A stretch of DNA of 64,000 bases from Planococcus sp. APC 4015. GTDB taxonomy: Bacteria; Actinomycetota; Actinomycetes; Actinomycetales; Microbacteriaceae. The DNA lies in assembly GCA_030407505.1 (NCBI GenBank), contig JASDDH010000003.1, positions 1 to 64,000 of the forward strand. The letters run 5' to 3'. Under the pieces are notes generated by a model that did not search any database, was not told the origin of the DNA, and worked only from the letters and a program-made list of their open reading frames with translations. Shown in pieces: positions 36,720 to 45,655 of the stretch (position 1 is its first letter; each line of letters starts with the position of its first letter). A program made the position numbers and the translations under genes.

Positions 36720-37651
36720 CCATCAACGACACCACCTCGTCGAATCTGATCGAGCTCGTCAACCAGGTCGATCCCGACTCGAAGACCGCACCCCCGGGCA
36801 ACCGGCGGCGGGTCAAGCGCAAGACCTGGCAGACCGTGGTCTGGTTCGTCGTGCTCCTCGCCCTCACGGCGATCGTGCTGTACCCGCTGGTGTGGCTGCT
36901 GTTCTCGACGTTCAAGCCCAACAGCGAGTTCGGCACGAACATGGGGTTCCTCCCCAACGCGCCCACGATCGACAACTACGTCAAGGTGATGGAGGGCATC
37001 GCCGGTGTGCCGATGTGGCGGTTCTTCCTGAACTCCCTCATCATCGCCGTCGGCTCGGTCATCGGCACCGTGCTGTCCTCGGCGCTCGCGGCGTACGCGT
37101 TCGCGCGCATCCAGTTCAAGGGTCTCGGGATCCTGTTCGCGGCGATGATCGGCACGCTGCTGCTGCCGTTCCACGTCGTGATCATCCCGCAGTACATCAT
37201 CTTCAACCAGCTCGACATGATCGACACCTTCTGGCCGCTGCTGTTGCCGAAGTTCCTCGCCACCGAGGCGTTCTTCGTGTTCCTGCTCGTGCAGTTCATC
37301 CGTCAGATGCCTCGCGACATGGACGAAGCAGCCCGTATCGACGGTGCCGGACACCTGCGCATCTTCTGGTCGATCATCATCCCGCTCATCCGCCCCGCCC
37401 TCATCACGTGCGCGATCTTCGCGTTCATCTGGGCGTGGAACGACTTCCTCGGACCCCTGCTGTATCTCACGAGCCCCGAGAACTACCCGCTGCCCATCGC
37501 GCTGCGCCTCTACAACGACCAGACGTCCTCGTCGGACTACGGCGCGACGGTCACGGCCTCGTTCATCGCGCTGCTTCCCGTCCTGCTGTTCTTCCTCGTG
37601 TTCCAGCGGTTCCTCGTGGACGGTGTCGCCACCCAGGGCCTCAAGGGCTGA
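36716..37651 (+). CDS. ABC sugar transporter permease (MalG-like)
   Basis: A 311-residue second permease. A hydrophilic N-terminus (1-40) is followed by six helices and the EAA motif DEAARIDGAGHLRIFW. It ends with the typical QRFLVDGVATQGLKG. No ATPase gene follows, so the complex must use an ATPase encoded elsewhere (an MsiK-like shared subunit is usual in actinobacteria). Confidence 0.92.
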   Translation: MTINDTTSSNLIELVNQVDPDSKTAPPGNRRRVKRKTWQTVVWFVVLLALTAIVLYPLVWLLFSTFKPNSEFGTNMGFLPNAPTIDNYVKVMEGIAGVPMWRFFLNSLIIAVGSVIGTVLSSALAAYAFARIQFKGLGILFAAMIGTLLLPFHVVIIPQYIIFNQLDMIDTFWPLLLPKFLATEAFFVFLLVQFIRQMPRDMDEAARIDGAGHLRIFWSIIIPLIRPALITCAIFAFIWAWNDFLGPLLYLTSPENYPLPIALRLYNDQTSSSDYGATVTASFIALLPVLLFFLVFQRFLVDGVATQGLKG

Positions 37652-38316
37652 TGATGAGCATCGTGACGAGCAGGCGCGAGCAGAAGGCGGCGGTCCGCGC
37701 GGACCGCGACGGCAGCGGCCCCACACTTGACGGCGGCGAGGCGCCGCGGTTCCCCGGAGCCGCGGCGAAGTTCGCCCTGTTCGGCGAGGTGCTCATGGTC
37801 GGCCTCCTCGTCGCGCTCGTCGGCGTCGTGGTCATCACCCTGCCCGCGGCGCTGGCCGCCGGCATCCGTCACATGCGTCGCTTCATCGCCGGCGACGACT
37901 CGGCGGTCGCGCACTTCTGGACGGACGTGCGTGCCGCGCTCCCCGGAGGCACCGTCGTCGGCGTGGTCAGCGCTCTGGTGACGGCGGTCCTGCTGCTGGA
38001 CGTCGACCTCGCCCGCAGCGGATTCCTTCCCGGCGGTGTCGTGGTCGAGGTCGTCGGCTGGGTGGGCCTCGCGGCCGTATCGCTCACGCTTCTCACGGTC
38101 ACCGGCCTGTGGACCCCGCAGCTCGGCTGGCGCCGAGCGGTGCGCGCGGTGCCGCGCGCGATCGCGGCGGATGTCGCCGGCGCCGCCTACCTCGTCGCGA
38201 CCGCGGTGTTCGTCGTGGTCGTGACCTGGGCCCTTCCGCCGCTGCTGCTGCCGGCCCTCGGCCTGGCCGCCCTCGCCGCCGTCGCGATCCCCGAGCGCCG
38301 TCGCCGCACCCGCTGA
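37651..38316 (+). CDS. DUF624/YesL-like membrane protein
   Basis: A 221-residue protein with about five hydrophobic segments (from residue 40: FALFGEVLMVGLLVALVGVVVITLPA split around the first turn) and a basic C-terminus. Length, position next to a sugar importer and the segment LPAALAAGIRHMRRFIAGDDSAVAHFW fit DUF624 (YesL) proteins, whose role in sugar uptake is unresolved. The start overlaps the permease stop by one base (TGATG). It may be an accessory subunit or a regulator of the importer. Confidence 0.6.
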   Translation: MMSIVTSRREQKAAVRADRDGSGPTLDGGEAPRFPGAAAKFALFGEVLMVGLLVALVGVVVITLPAALAAGIRHMRRFIAGDDSAVAHFWTDVRAALPGGTVVGVVSALVTAVLLLDVDLARSGFLPGGVVVEVVGWVGLAAVSLTLLTVTGLWTPQLGWRRAVRAVPRAIAADVAGAAYLVATAVFVVVVTWALPPLLLPALGLAALAAVAIPERRRRTR

Positions 38317-38368
38317 GCAGCCCCCGGTCGATCGGTCATCGGTCGACCCGTACCGAAAGGCACCACCT

Positions 38369-39877
38369 GTGACCGACGTGTCCGCGCGCATCGACCCGAG
38401 CGCCGAGATCGCCCCCATCGACCGCCGCATCTTCGGCGGCTTCGTCGAGCACCTCGGGCGCCACATCTACGACGGCATCTTCGAGCCGGGGCACGCCTCC
38501 GCCGGTGCCGACGGCTTCCGGTCCGACGTCGTCGACCTCGTCAGGGAGCTGGGCGTCTCGACGATCCGCTATCCCGGCGGCAACTTCGTCTCGGGGTACC
38601 GCTGGGAGGACGGCATCGGGCCGGTGGCCGAACGGCCGCGGCGCCTGGATCTGGCCTGGCATGCGACCGAAACCAACCGGATCGGACTCCACGAGTTCCA
38701 GGACTGGCTCGACAAGGTCGGCTCCGAGCTCATGCTCGCCGTGAACCTCGGCACCCGAGGCACGCAGGAGGCCCTGGACCTGCTCGAGTACGCCAACACG
38801 TCGGTGAAGACGGCGCGCACCGACGAGCGGGCGGCGAACGGCCGCGCCGAGCCCTTCGGTGTCACGGTCTGGTGCCTCGGCAACGAGATGGACGGCCCAT
38901 GGCAGCTCGGTCACCGCAACGCGGAGGATTACGGCAAGCTCGCCTCGCGCACGGCCAAGGGCATGCGGCAGCTCGATCCGTCCATCGAGCTGGTCGTGTG
39001 CGGGTCGTCGGGCCGCACGATGCCGACCTTCGGCGCGTGGGAGCGCGAAGTGCTCGAGCACACGTTCGACGACGTCGACTTCATCTCGTGCCACGCGTAC
39101 TACCAGGAGCACGACGGTGACGCGCAGGAGTTCCTCGCGTCGGCCGTCGACATGCAGAAGTTCATCGACGAGGTCGTCGACACCGCCGATCACGTGGCCG
39201 CGGTGCGCAAGAGCGACAAGCGCATCATGCTCTCGTTCGACGAGTGGAACGTCTGGTACATGTCGAAGTGGGAAGAGCTGGCGGTCACGTACGGACCCGA
39301 CGAGTGGCCGGTCGCTCCCCGTCAGCTCGAGGACCAGTACAACGCCCTCGACGCGGTCGTCTTCGGCGACCTGCTGATCACCCTGCTGCAGCACGCCGAC
39401 CGGGTGCGGTCGGCCTCGCTCGCCCAGCTCGTCAACGTCATCGCCCCGATCATGACCGAGCCCGGCGGCATCGCGTGGCGTCAGACCACCTTCTTCCCGT
39501 TCTCGATCACGTCGCGGCTGGCGGGGGAGCGCGCGGTGCGCGTGCCGGTCGATTCGGGCACCTTCACGAGCGCGCGCTTCGGTGACGTCGCGAACGTCAA
39601 TGCGGTCGCGACGATCGACCACGAGGGGGTGTCGCTGTTCGTGGTGAACCGTTCGCTGACGGATGCCGCGGCCCTGAGCATCGACGTGTCATCGCTCGGC
39701 CGCGACCTGGCCGTATGCGAATCGCATCTCCTCCACGACGACGATCTTTACGCCGCCAACACGCTGGATGACCCCGAGCGCGTGGGCGTGCGACCAGTCG
39801 ACGGCGCCGCGGTGGCGGCATCCGTTCTGACCGCCTCGCTGCCGCCCGTCAGCTGGGCCGCCTTCCGGCTGGCATGA
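38369..39877 (+). CDS. abfA: GH51 alpha-L-arabinofuranosidase, copy 1
   Basis: A 502-residue intracellular GH51 enzyme that releases L-arabinose from arabinan or arabinoxylan oligosaccharides. It has the N-terminal signature FGGFVEHLGRHIYDGI, acid/base Glu173 (CLGNEMDGPWQ) and nucleophile Glu292 (LSFDEWNVWY). The C-terminal beta-sandwich ends LPPVSWAAFRLA. It is the last gene of the importer operon (34348-39877) and starts with GTG after GAAAGG. A paralogue (46731-48242) shows the same residues at the same positions. Confidence 0.95.
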   Translation: MTDVSARIDPSAEIAPIDRRIFGGFVEHLGRHIYDGIFEPGHASAGADGFRSDVVDLVRELGVSTIRYPGGNFVSGYRWEDGIGPVAERPRRLDLAWHATETNRIGLHEFQDWLDKVGSELMLAVNLGTRGTQEALDLLEYANTSVKTARTDERAANGRAEPFGVTVWCLGNEMDGPWQLGHRNAEDYGKLASRTAKGMRQLDPSIELVVCGSSGRTMPTFGAWEREVLEHTFDDVDFISCHAYYQEHDGDAQEFLASAVDMQKFIDEVVDTADHVAAVRKSDKRIMLSFDEWNVWYMSKWEELAVTYGPDEWPVAPRQLEDQYNALDAVVFGDLLITLLQHADRVRSASLAQLVNVIAPIMTEPGGIAWRQTTFFPFSITSRLAGERAVRVPVDSGTFTSARFGDVANVNAVATIDHEGVSLFVVNRSLTDAAALSIDVSSLGRDLAVCESHLLHDDDLYAANTLDDPERVGVRPVDGAAVAASVLTASLPPVSWAAFRLA

Positions 39878-39893
39878 CGATGGCGCCCACCCC

Positions 39894-39948
39894 GGAAAGC
39901 GCTTGCGCGGCATCCGGGCACATGGTTCAATACTGGAAAGCGTTTACC
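39894..39948 (+). promoter_or_regulatory. Two class-1 operators flanking a promoter of the DUF993 operon
   Basis: GGAAAGCGCTTGCG (39894-39907) and GGAAAGCGTTTACC (39935-39948) are centred 41 bp apart, about four helical turns. A TTGCGC (39903-39908), 17-base, TTCAAT (39926-39931) promoter lies between them, so the second operator covers the predicted start site. Confidence 0.75.
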
Positions 39949-40007
39949 CAACGTTCGAGCCGGCCGACGTGGACGTCGTCCGGACCCACACAGGAAAGCA
40001 GGACCCC

Positions 40008-41213
40008 GTGACCGACACGACTCTCGCCCCGGCTGCAGCCGTGGCCTCTCACGCCGCCCCGCAGGTCCGTGAGATCGGCATCATCATGAACGGCGTCTCG
40101 GGCCGCATGGGATACCGGCAGCACCTCGTCCGCTCGATCCTCGCGATCCGCGACCAGGGCGGCATCGAGCTGCCCGACGGCACGAAGGTCACCGTCAAGC
40201 CTCTCCTGGTGGGCCGCAGCGCCGCCAAGCTCGCCGACCTCGCCGCGAAGCACGGCATCGAGGACTACACGACCGATCTGGACGCCGCCCTCGCCGACCC
40301 CCGGTGGGAGATCTACGCCGACTTCCTCGTGACGAAGGCGCGCTCGTCGGCGCTCCGCCGCGCGATCGCCGCGGGCAAGACCATCTACACCGAGAAGCCC
40401 ACGGCCGAGACGGTCGGCGAGGCCCTCGAACTCGCCAAGCTCGCCGCCGCGGCGGGTGTCAAGACCGGTGTCGTGCACGACAAGCTCTACCTTCCGGGGC
40501 TGCAGAAGCTCAAGCGCCTCATCGACTCCGGCTTCTTCGGCCGCATCCTGTCGGTGCGCGGAGAGTTCGGCTACTGGGTGTTCGAGGGCGACTGGCAGCC
40601 CGCGCAGCGCCCGAGCTGGAACTACCGCACCGAAGACGGCGGCGGCATCATCGTCGACATGTTCCCGCACTGGAACTACGTGCTCGAGAACCTGTTCGGC
40701 GAAGTGAAGTCGGTCTACGCGCAGGCGTCGGTGCACATCGCCGACCGCTGGGACGAGAACGGCGAGCACTACACCGCGACGGCAGAGGATGCCGCGTACG
40801 GCATCTTCGAGCTCGAGGGCGACGTCGTCGCGCAGATCAACTCGTCGTGGACCGTGCGCGTCAACCGCGACGAGCTCGTCGAGTTCCATGTCGACGGCAC
40901 GCTCGGCTCGGCCGTCGTCGGCCTGTTCGGCGCGAAGATCCAGCACCGCAACGCCACGCCCAAGCCCGTGTGGAACCCCGACCTGGCCGATGACCACGAC
41001 TACGACGCCGACTGGGCCGAGATCCCGACCAACGACGTGTTCCAGAACGGCTTCAAGCAGCAGTGGGAGGAGTTCCTGGAGTCCTTCGTGCTGGGCACCC
41101 CGTACGAGTTCGACCTGCTGTCGGGCGCGCGCGGCGTGCAGCTGGCCGAGGCCGGTCTGCAGTCGAGCCGCGAGGGCCGCAAGGTCGCGCTGCCGACGCT
41201 CTCGCTGGACTGA
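40008..41213 (+). CDS. Gfo/Idh/MocA-family oxidoreductase (DUF993 operon)
   Basis: A 401-residue dehydrogenase with an unusual Rossmann entry (GIIMNGVSGRMGYRQHLVRSI), EKPTAETVGEALELAKLA, and WNYRTEDGGGIIVDMFPHWNYVLENLFG with the putative catalytic His. It is distinct from the paralogue pair at 29-33 kb. GTG 40008 follows AGCAGGA. It is the first gene of an operon with DUF993, a TIM-barrel isomerase, LacI and glycerate kinase and probably starts the pathway by oxidising a sugar hydroxyl. Substrate unknown. Confidence 0.86.
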   Translation: MTDTTLAPAAAVASHAAPQVREIGIIMNGVSGRMGYRQHLVRSILAIRDQGGIELPDGTKVTVKPLLVGRSAAKLADLAAKHGIEDYTTDLDAALADPRWEIYADFLVTKARSSALRRAIAAGKTIYTEKPTAETVGEALELAKLAAAAGVKTGVVHDKLYLPGLQKLKRLIDSGFFGRILSVRGEFGYWVFEGDWQPAQRPSWNYRTEDGGGIIVDMFPHWNYVLENLFGEVKSVYAQASVHIADRWDENGEHYTATAEDAAYGIFELEGDVVAQINSSWTVRVNRDELVEFHVDGTLGSAVVGLFGAKIQHRNATPKPVWNPDLADDHDYDADWAEIPTNDVFQNGFKQQWEEFLESFVLGTPYEFDLLSGARGVQLAEAGLQSSREGRKVALPTLSLD

Positions 41214-41215
41214 GC

Positions 41216-42397
41216 ATGCTGACCCTCCTCGCAGCGAGCGGCGCCGTCTCGCGCACAGACCTGAACGAGTCTCCGGGCTTCGCCAAGCCGACGGGTCCGC
41301 TTCGCAGCCGCGTCGCGTACGCGGCCGCGCACGTCGTCCCGGTGATCTGGGGTGACAACACGCCCGGCCGCCCCGCCGAGATCGACTGGGACTCGACCCT
41401 CGACTTCCGTCGCTCGGTGTACTCGTGGGGCCTGGGCGTCGCCGACGCGATGGACACCGCCCAGCGCAACATGGGCCTGGATGCGGCGGCCACCCGCGAA
41501 CTCATCTCGCGGTCGGCGCAGGTCGCCCGCGAAGAGGGCGGCTCGGTCGTCGTCGGCGTCAACACCGATCACATCGAGGTCGAGCGCATCTCGCTCGACG
41601 AGGTGATCGACGCCTACAAGCAGCAGCTGCACTTCACCGAGGAGCAGGGCGCGGGGCCGGTTCTCATGGCATCCCGTCACCTCGCGCGCGCCGCCGAGAC
41701 GGCCGACGACTACCGCCGCGTGTATCGAGAGGTGCTGCAGTCGGCGACCACCCCGGTCGTGCTGCACTGGCTCGGCACCGCGTTCGACCCGTCGCTCGCG
41801 GGATACTTCGGCTCGACCGACTGGCGCGACGCGTCGGCGGTGCTGCTCGAGATCATCGCCGAGAACCCCGGCAGGGTGTCGGGCGTCAAGATGAGCCTGC
41901 TCGATGCCGCGTCCGAGGTGTCGGTGCGGGAGCGCCTTCCCGAGGGCGTGCGCATGTTCACCGGCGACGACTTCAACTACGTCGGTCTCATCGGCGGAGA
42001 CACCGTGGGTCAGGGCCACGGACACTCCGACGCGCTGCTCGGCGCCTTCGCCGCGTTGACCCCGGTGGCCTCGGCCGCGATCCAGGCGCTCGATGCCGGC
42101 GACCCCGCCCGCTATCTCGAGATCCTCGGCCCGACCGAAGAGCTCAGCCGCCAGGTCTTCGCCGCCCCCACGTTCTACTACAAGACGGGCGTCGCGTTCC
42201 TGGCGTGGCTCAACGGCCATCAGCGTGCGTTCCAGATGGTCGGCGGACTGCACTCCGCGCGCAGCCTGCCGCACCTGTCGCGCATCGTCGAGCTCGCCAA
42301 CGCCGCCCATGCGCTCGAGAAGCCCGAGCTCGCGGCGGACCGCTGGCACGGCATGCTGCGCGGCAACGGCGTCGACGTGCCCGGAGTGCTCCTGTGA
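41216..42397 (+). CDS. DUF993 family protein (dihydrodipicolinate-synthase-like)
   Basis: A 393-residue protein of unknown reaction. The fold looks like the DHDPS TIM barrel: Lys225 in RVSGVKMSLLDA sits where the Schiff-base lysine is expected, and PVVLHWLGTAFDP takes the place of the strand that holds the catalytic tyrosine, here without Tyr. Other conserved-looking parts are HVVPVIWGDNTPGRPAEIDW and GHGHSDALLGAFAAL. It probably cleaves or forms a C-C bond in a keto sugar acid. It starts two bases after the upstream stop and overlaps the next gene (GTGA). Confidence 0.75.
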   Translation: MLTLLAASGAVSRTDLNESPGFAKPTGPLRSRVAYAAAHVVPVIWGDNTPGRPAEIDWDSTLDFRRSVYSWGLGVADAMDTAQRNMGLDAAATRELISRSAQVAREEGGSVVVGVNTDHIEVERISLDEVIDAYKQQLHFTEEQGAGPVLMASRHLARAAETADDYRRVYREVLQSATTPVVLHWLGTAFDPSLAGYFGSTDWRDASAVLLEIIAENPGRVSGVKMSLLDAASEVSVRERLPEGVRMFTGDDFNYVGLIGGDTVGQGHGHSDALLGAFAALTPVASAAIQALDAGDPARYLEILGPTEELSRQVFAAPTFYYKTGVAFLAWLNGHQRAFQMVGGLHSARSLPHLSRIVELANAAHALEKPELAADRWHGMLRGNGVDVPGVLL

Positions 42398-43296
42398 CCG
42401 CCCCCGGACAGGCGCACTGGCCGGACCCGCGCCTGTCGATCAATCAGGCGACGATCAAGTACGCCGACCTCGCGACGGCGCTGCGCGTCACCGCCGATGC
42501 CGGTGTGCAGGCGATCGGCCTGTGGCGCGAACCGGTCAACGAGGTCGGTCTCCGAACGGCCGCCCACATGCTGTCGGACTCGGGACTCCGCTTCACGACG
42601 CATTGCCGCGGCGGATTCTTCACGCTCCCCGACGGCCCCGCGCGGCGCGCGGCTCTCGACGACAACCGCCGGGCGATCGACGAGACCGCCGCCCTCGCGT
42701 CCGCAGGCGCCGACGGCTCGACGTCGATCCTGGTGCTCGTCGCCGGCGGACTCCCCGACGGGTCCCGCGACCTGATCGGCGCGCGCGAGCGCGTGCGCGA
42801 CGCGATCGGCGACCTGGTTCCGGATGCCGCGGCCGCCGGCGTCACGCTCGCGATCGAGCCGCTGCATCCGATGTACGTCACCGACCGTGCCGTCGTCTCG
42901 ACCCTCGGTCAGGCGCTCGACATCGCGGCCGATTTCGACGCCGCCGTCGTCGGCGCGACCGTCGACACGTTCCACGTGTTCTGGGACCCCGACGTCTACC
43001 GGCAGATCGAGCGCGCCGGGCGCGAGGGCCGCATCGCGACGTACCAGGTGTGCGACTGGAAGACCCCGCTGCCCGCCGACGTGCTGCTCGGCCGGCACTA
43101 TCCGGGCGACGGGGTCATCGACTTCGCCTCGCTCACCCGTGCCGTCGAGGCGGCCGGCTACACCGGTGACATCGAGGTCGAGATCTTCAACGCCGACATC
43201 TGGTCGACCGACCCGGCCGAGGTCGTCCGGCGCACGGCGGAGTCCTTCGGCGCGGCCGTCTCACCGCACCTCGCGGCGGTTCTAGACTCAGCCTGA
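42394..43296 (+). CDS. Sugar phosphate isomerase/epimerase-type TIM barrel
   Basis: A 300-residue AP-endonuclease-2-like TIM barrel. Metal ligand candidates are Glu in LAIEPLHP, Asp and His in TVDTFHVFWDPD, and Glu in IEVEIFNADIW. Relatives isomerise or epimerise keto sugars, or decarboxylate 3-oxo acids. With a dehydrogenase and DUF993 in the same operon it may rearrange the oxidised intermediate. The LacI gene begins with the last base of its stop codon (TGATG). Confidence 0.8.
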   Translation: MTAPGQAHWPDPRLSINQATIKYADLATALRVTADAGVQAIGLWREPVNEVGLRTAAHMLSDSGLRFTTHCRGGFFTLPDGPARRAALDDNRRAIDETAALASAGADGSTSILVLVAGGLPDGSRDLIGARERVRDAIGDLVPDAAAAGVTLAIEPLHPMYVTDRAVVSTLGQALDIAADFDAAVVGATVDTFHVFWDPDVYRQIERAGREGRIATYQVCDWKTPLPADVLLGRHYPGDGVIDFASLTRAVEAAGYTGDIEVEIFNADIWSTDPAEVVRRTAESFGAAVSPHLAAVLDSA

Positions 43297-44345
43297 TGAG
43301 CGACACACCTCTCGCCGTGGGCAATGGCCGCCCGCGCAACGCCGCCGCGACGCTGCACGACGTCGCGCGGGAAGCCGGCGTCTCGCTGGCCACCGCGTCG
43401 AGGGTGCTCAACGGCTCCACCCGCAAGGTGGCCGAGTCCTACCGCGAACGCGTCGAGTCCGCCGCCGCGCAGCTCGGCTACTCGGCGAACCTGTCGGCGC
43501 AGGCGACGGCCCGGGGGACCTCGGGCATCATCGCCCTGCTGGTCGCCGACATCGCCGACCCCTACTTCGGGCAGATCGCCTCGGGTGTCGCCCGCGGCGC
43601 CGACGAGGCCGGCCTCATCGTGACGATCGCGATCACCGAACGCGACGTCGAGCGCGAGACACGGCTGGTGCGGGCCCTGCGCGGCCAGCGTCCTCGGGCG
43701 CTCATCCTCGCCGCATCCCGCAACGCCGACTCGGATCGCCCCGAGCTCGTGCGCGAGCTCGACGCCCTGCAGTCCAACGGCGGTCGCGTGGTCGCCTTCG
43801 GCCCGGGCGTCGAGGGCGTGCGCTCGGTCGTCATCGACAACCGCGGCGGCGCGCGCGCGCTCGGCGCGGCGCTGGCCGAGCGAGGCTACCGGCAGGTCAT
43901 CGTGCTCGGCGCATTGGAGGGCATGCGCACGTCCGATGACCGCATCGCCGGGTTCGCCGACGGCTTCACCGCCGGAGGCGGCACCGTCGACAAGATCTAC
44001 CGTGGCGGGTTCAGCCGCGACGCGGGGGAGCGGCTCATGAACGAGGCCCTCGCCGACGGGCTCGCGCCCGGCACTCTGGTCTTCGGCGTCAACGACGTCA
44101 TCGCGATCGGCGCGCTGACCGCCCTGCACGCCGCGGGCCGCGTCGTCGGCGCCGACATCGCGCTGGCCGGCTTCGACGACATCCCCACGTCCCGCGACGT
44201 GTCGCCCGCGCTCACGACCGTGCACGTCCCGCTGGAGGAGTTCGGCTACCAGAGCCTGCGCGCGGCGGTCGACGACGAGTGGATGCAGGACCCCGACGCC
44301 CTCGCGCTCACCGTGCTGCTGCGCGACAGCACTCCGGAGCTGTGA
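43296..44345 (+). CDS. LacI-family regulator inside the DUF993 operon
   Basis: A 349-residue LacI/GalR protein. The HTH LHDVAREAGVSLATASRVLNG is followed by a hinge SAQATARGTSGIIALL and an effector domain ending GFDDIPTSRDVSPALTTVH. It is embedded in the operon, so its own synthesis follows the class-1 operators upstream (39894-39948). It is the second candidate, with the 26439-27440 protein, for reading GGAAANCGNTTNCC sites. Confidence 0.88.
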   Translation: MSDTPLAVGNGRPRNAAATLHDVAREAGVSLATASRVLNGSTRKVAESYRERVESAAAQLGYSANLSAQATARGTSGIIALLVADIADPYFGQIASGVARGADEAGLIVTIAITERDVERETRLVRALRGQRPRALILAASRNADSDRPELVRELDALQSNGGRVVAFGPGVEGVRSVVIDNRGGARALGAALAERGYRQVIVLGALEGMRTSDDRIAGFADGFTAGGGTVDKIYRGGFSRDAGERLMNEALADGLAPGTLVFGVNDVIAIGALTALHAAGRVVGADIALAGFDDIPTSRDVSPALTTVHVPLEEFGYQSLRAAVDDEWMQDPDALALTVLLRDSTPEL

Positions 44346-45433
44346 CCTCGGTCGTCTTCGCCCCCGACAGCTTCAAGGGCACGATCGGCGCGGCGGACGC
44401 GGCATCCGCCCTCGCCACGGGCTGGCGCTCCGTCCGTCCCGACGACGATGCCGTGATGCGCCCGATGGCCGACGGCGGCGAGGGCACGCTCGACGCGTTC
44501 GCGGCGGCCGTGCCGGGCGCGCTGCGGATGCCCGTGCCCGTCGACGGGCCCGACGGTGAGGTGACCGAAGCCTGCTGGCTGCTGCTTCCCGACGGCACGG
44601 CCGTCGTGGAGCTCGCATCGACGTCGGGCATCGAACTGCTCGGCGACCGGCGGCTGCCGTTCGACGCCGACACCCGCGGTTTCGGTCAGGCCGTAGCCGC
44701 CGCCCTCGACCACGGTGTTCCGCGTCTCGTGCTCGGCATCGGGTCGAGCGCATCGACCGACGGCGGGGTGGGCCTGCTCTCGGCGCTCGGCGCGCGGTTC
44801 GCCGACGCGTCCGGTGAGCGGGTCGCGCGCGGCGCCCGCGGACTCGATGCCCTCGCGAAGGTCGATCTGTCGCGGCTGCGGCCGCTGCCGGAGGGTGGTG
44901 TCGTCGTACTGAGCGACGTCACGAACCCCCTGCTCGGTGCGTCGGGAGCGGCCGCCGTCTTCGGCCCGCAGAAGGGCCTCGACGCGCGCGGCGTCGCGAC
45001 GGCGGATGCCGGGCTCGCCCGTCTCGCTGAACTCCTCGATGCCGATCCTTCGGCCCCCGGCGCCGGCGCCGCCGGCGGAACGGGCTTCGCGCTGCTCGCG
45101 TGGGGCGCAGACCTCGTGCCCGGGTCGGGCGAGGTCGCCGAACTCATCGGACTCGCCGGCGCGGTGGCCGCGGCATCCGTCGTGATCACGGGCGAGGGAT
45201 CGTTCGACGGTCAGTCGGCCGCGGGCAAGGCGCCCTCGCACGTGGCCGCCCTCGCGGCGGCGGCCGCGGTGCCGGTGGCGCTGGTCGCGGGGCGCATCGC
45301 GCCTGACGCCGACCCGTCGGCTTTCGCGGCAGCGCTCTCTCTCACCGACCTCGCCGGGTCGTCGACGGCGGCGCTCACCGACCCCGCGCGCTGGCTGGCC
45401 GCGGCCGGCGCACAGCTCGCCCGCACCCTCTGA
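44342..45433 (+). CDS. Glycerate kinase (GlxK/GarK family)
   Basis: A 363-residue kinase phosphorylating D-glycerate, usually to 2-phosphoglycerate. It has the start VVFAPDSFKGTIGAADAASAL, the PMADGGEGTLDAF motif, LVLGIGSSASTDGGVGLL and VITGEGSFDGQSAAGK, all hallmarks of this family. GTG 44342 overlaps the LacI stop. As the last gene of the operon it implies that the pathway releases glycerate, or glyceraldehyde/tartronate semialdehyde that is turned into it. Confidence 0.92.
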   Translation: MTSVVFAPDSFKGTIGAADAASALATGWRSVRPDDDAVMRPMADGGEGTLDAFAAAVPGALRMPVPVDGPDGEVTEACWLLLPDGTAVVELASTSGIELLGDRRLPFDADTRGFGQAVAAALDHGVPRLVLGIGSSASTDGGVGLLSALGARFADASGERVARGARGLDALAKVDLSRLRPLPEGGVVVLSDVTNPLLGASGAAAVFGPQKGLDARGVATADAGLARLAELLDADPSAPGAGAAGGTGFALLAWGADLVPGSGEVAELIGLAGAVAAASVVITGEGSFDGQSAAGKAPSHVAALAAAAAVPVALVAGRIAPDADPSAFAAALSLTDLAGSSTAALTDPARWLAAAGAQLARTL

Positions 45434-45449
45434 CCCGCAACCTTCCCCT

Positions 45450-45626
45450 CGCGAGACCGCGCGTGTGCAACGTTCTGGTGTGCGCCGTGTTGCGGGGTCG
45501 CGGTTTCGCGAGACCGCGCGTGTGCAACGTTCTGGTGGGCGCCGCGGTGCGGGGCCGCGGTTTCGCGAGACCGCGCGTGTGCAACGTTCGGGGGCGTGAA
45601 GCGGTGCGAACGAGCGGTCTCGCGAG
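45450..45626. repeat. Three-unit array of the CGCGAGACCGCG palindromic repeat, period 57 bp
   Basis: Units start at 45451, 45508 and 45565 with GCGAGACCGCGCGTGTGCAA, and an inverted GCGGTCTCGC (45614-45623) closes the array. It fills most of the 222-base gap between convergent glycerate-kinase and LacI genes. The same core occurs at 21818-21926. No gene is supported here. Confidence 0.8.
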
Positions 45627-45655
45627 CGGAGGCGGGAGCAGTCGGGCGCGGGGGC

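Noticed and set aside
45451-45600. GCAACGTTC cores in the 57-bp repeats as class-2 operators
   Set aside because: They match only half of TACAACGTTGTA, are asymmetric, and lie between two convergent gene ends where no promoter is expected.
45450-45626. CRISPR-like array
   Set aside because: Only three 57-bp units with no unique spacers of CRISPR size and no cas gene; it fits an extragenic palindromic repeat better.
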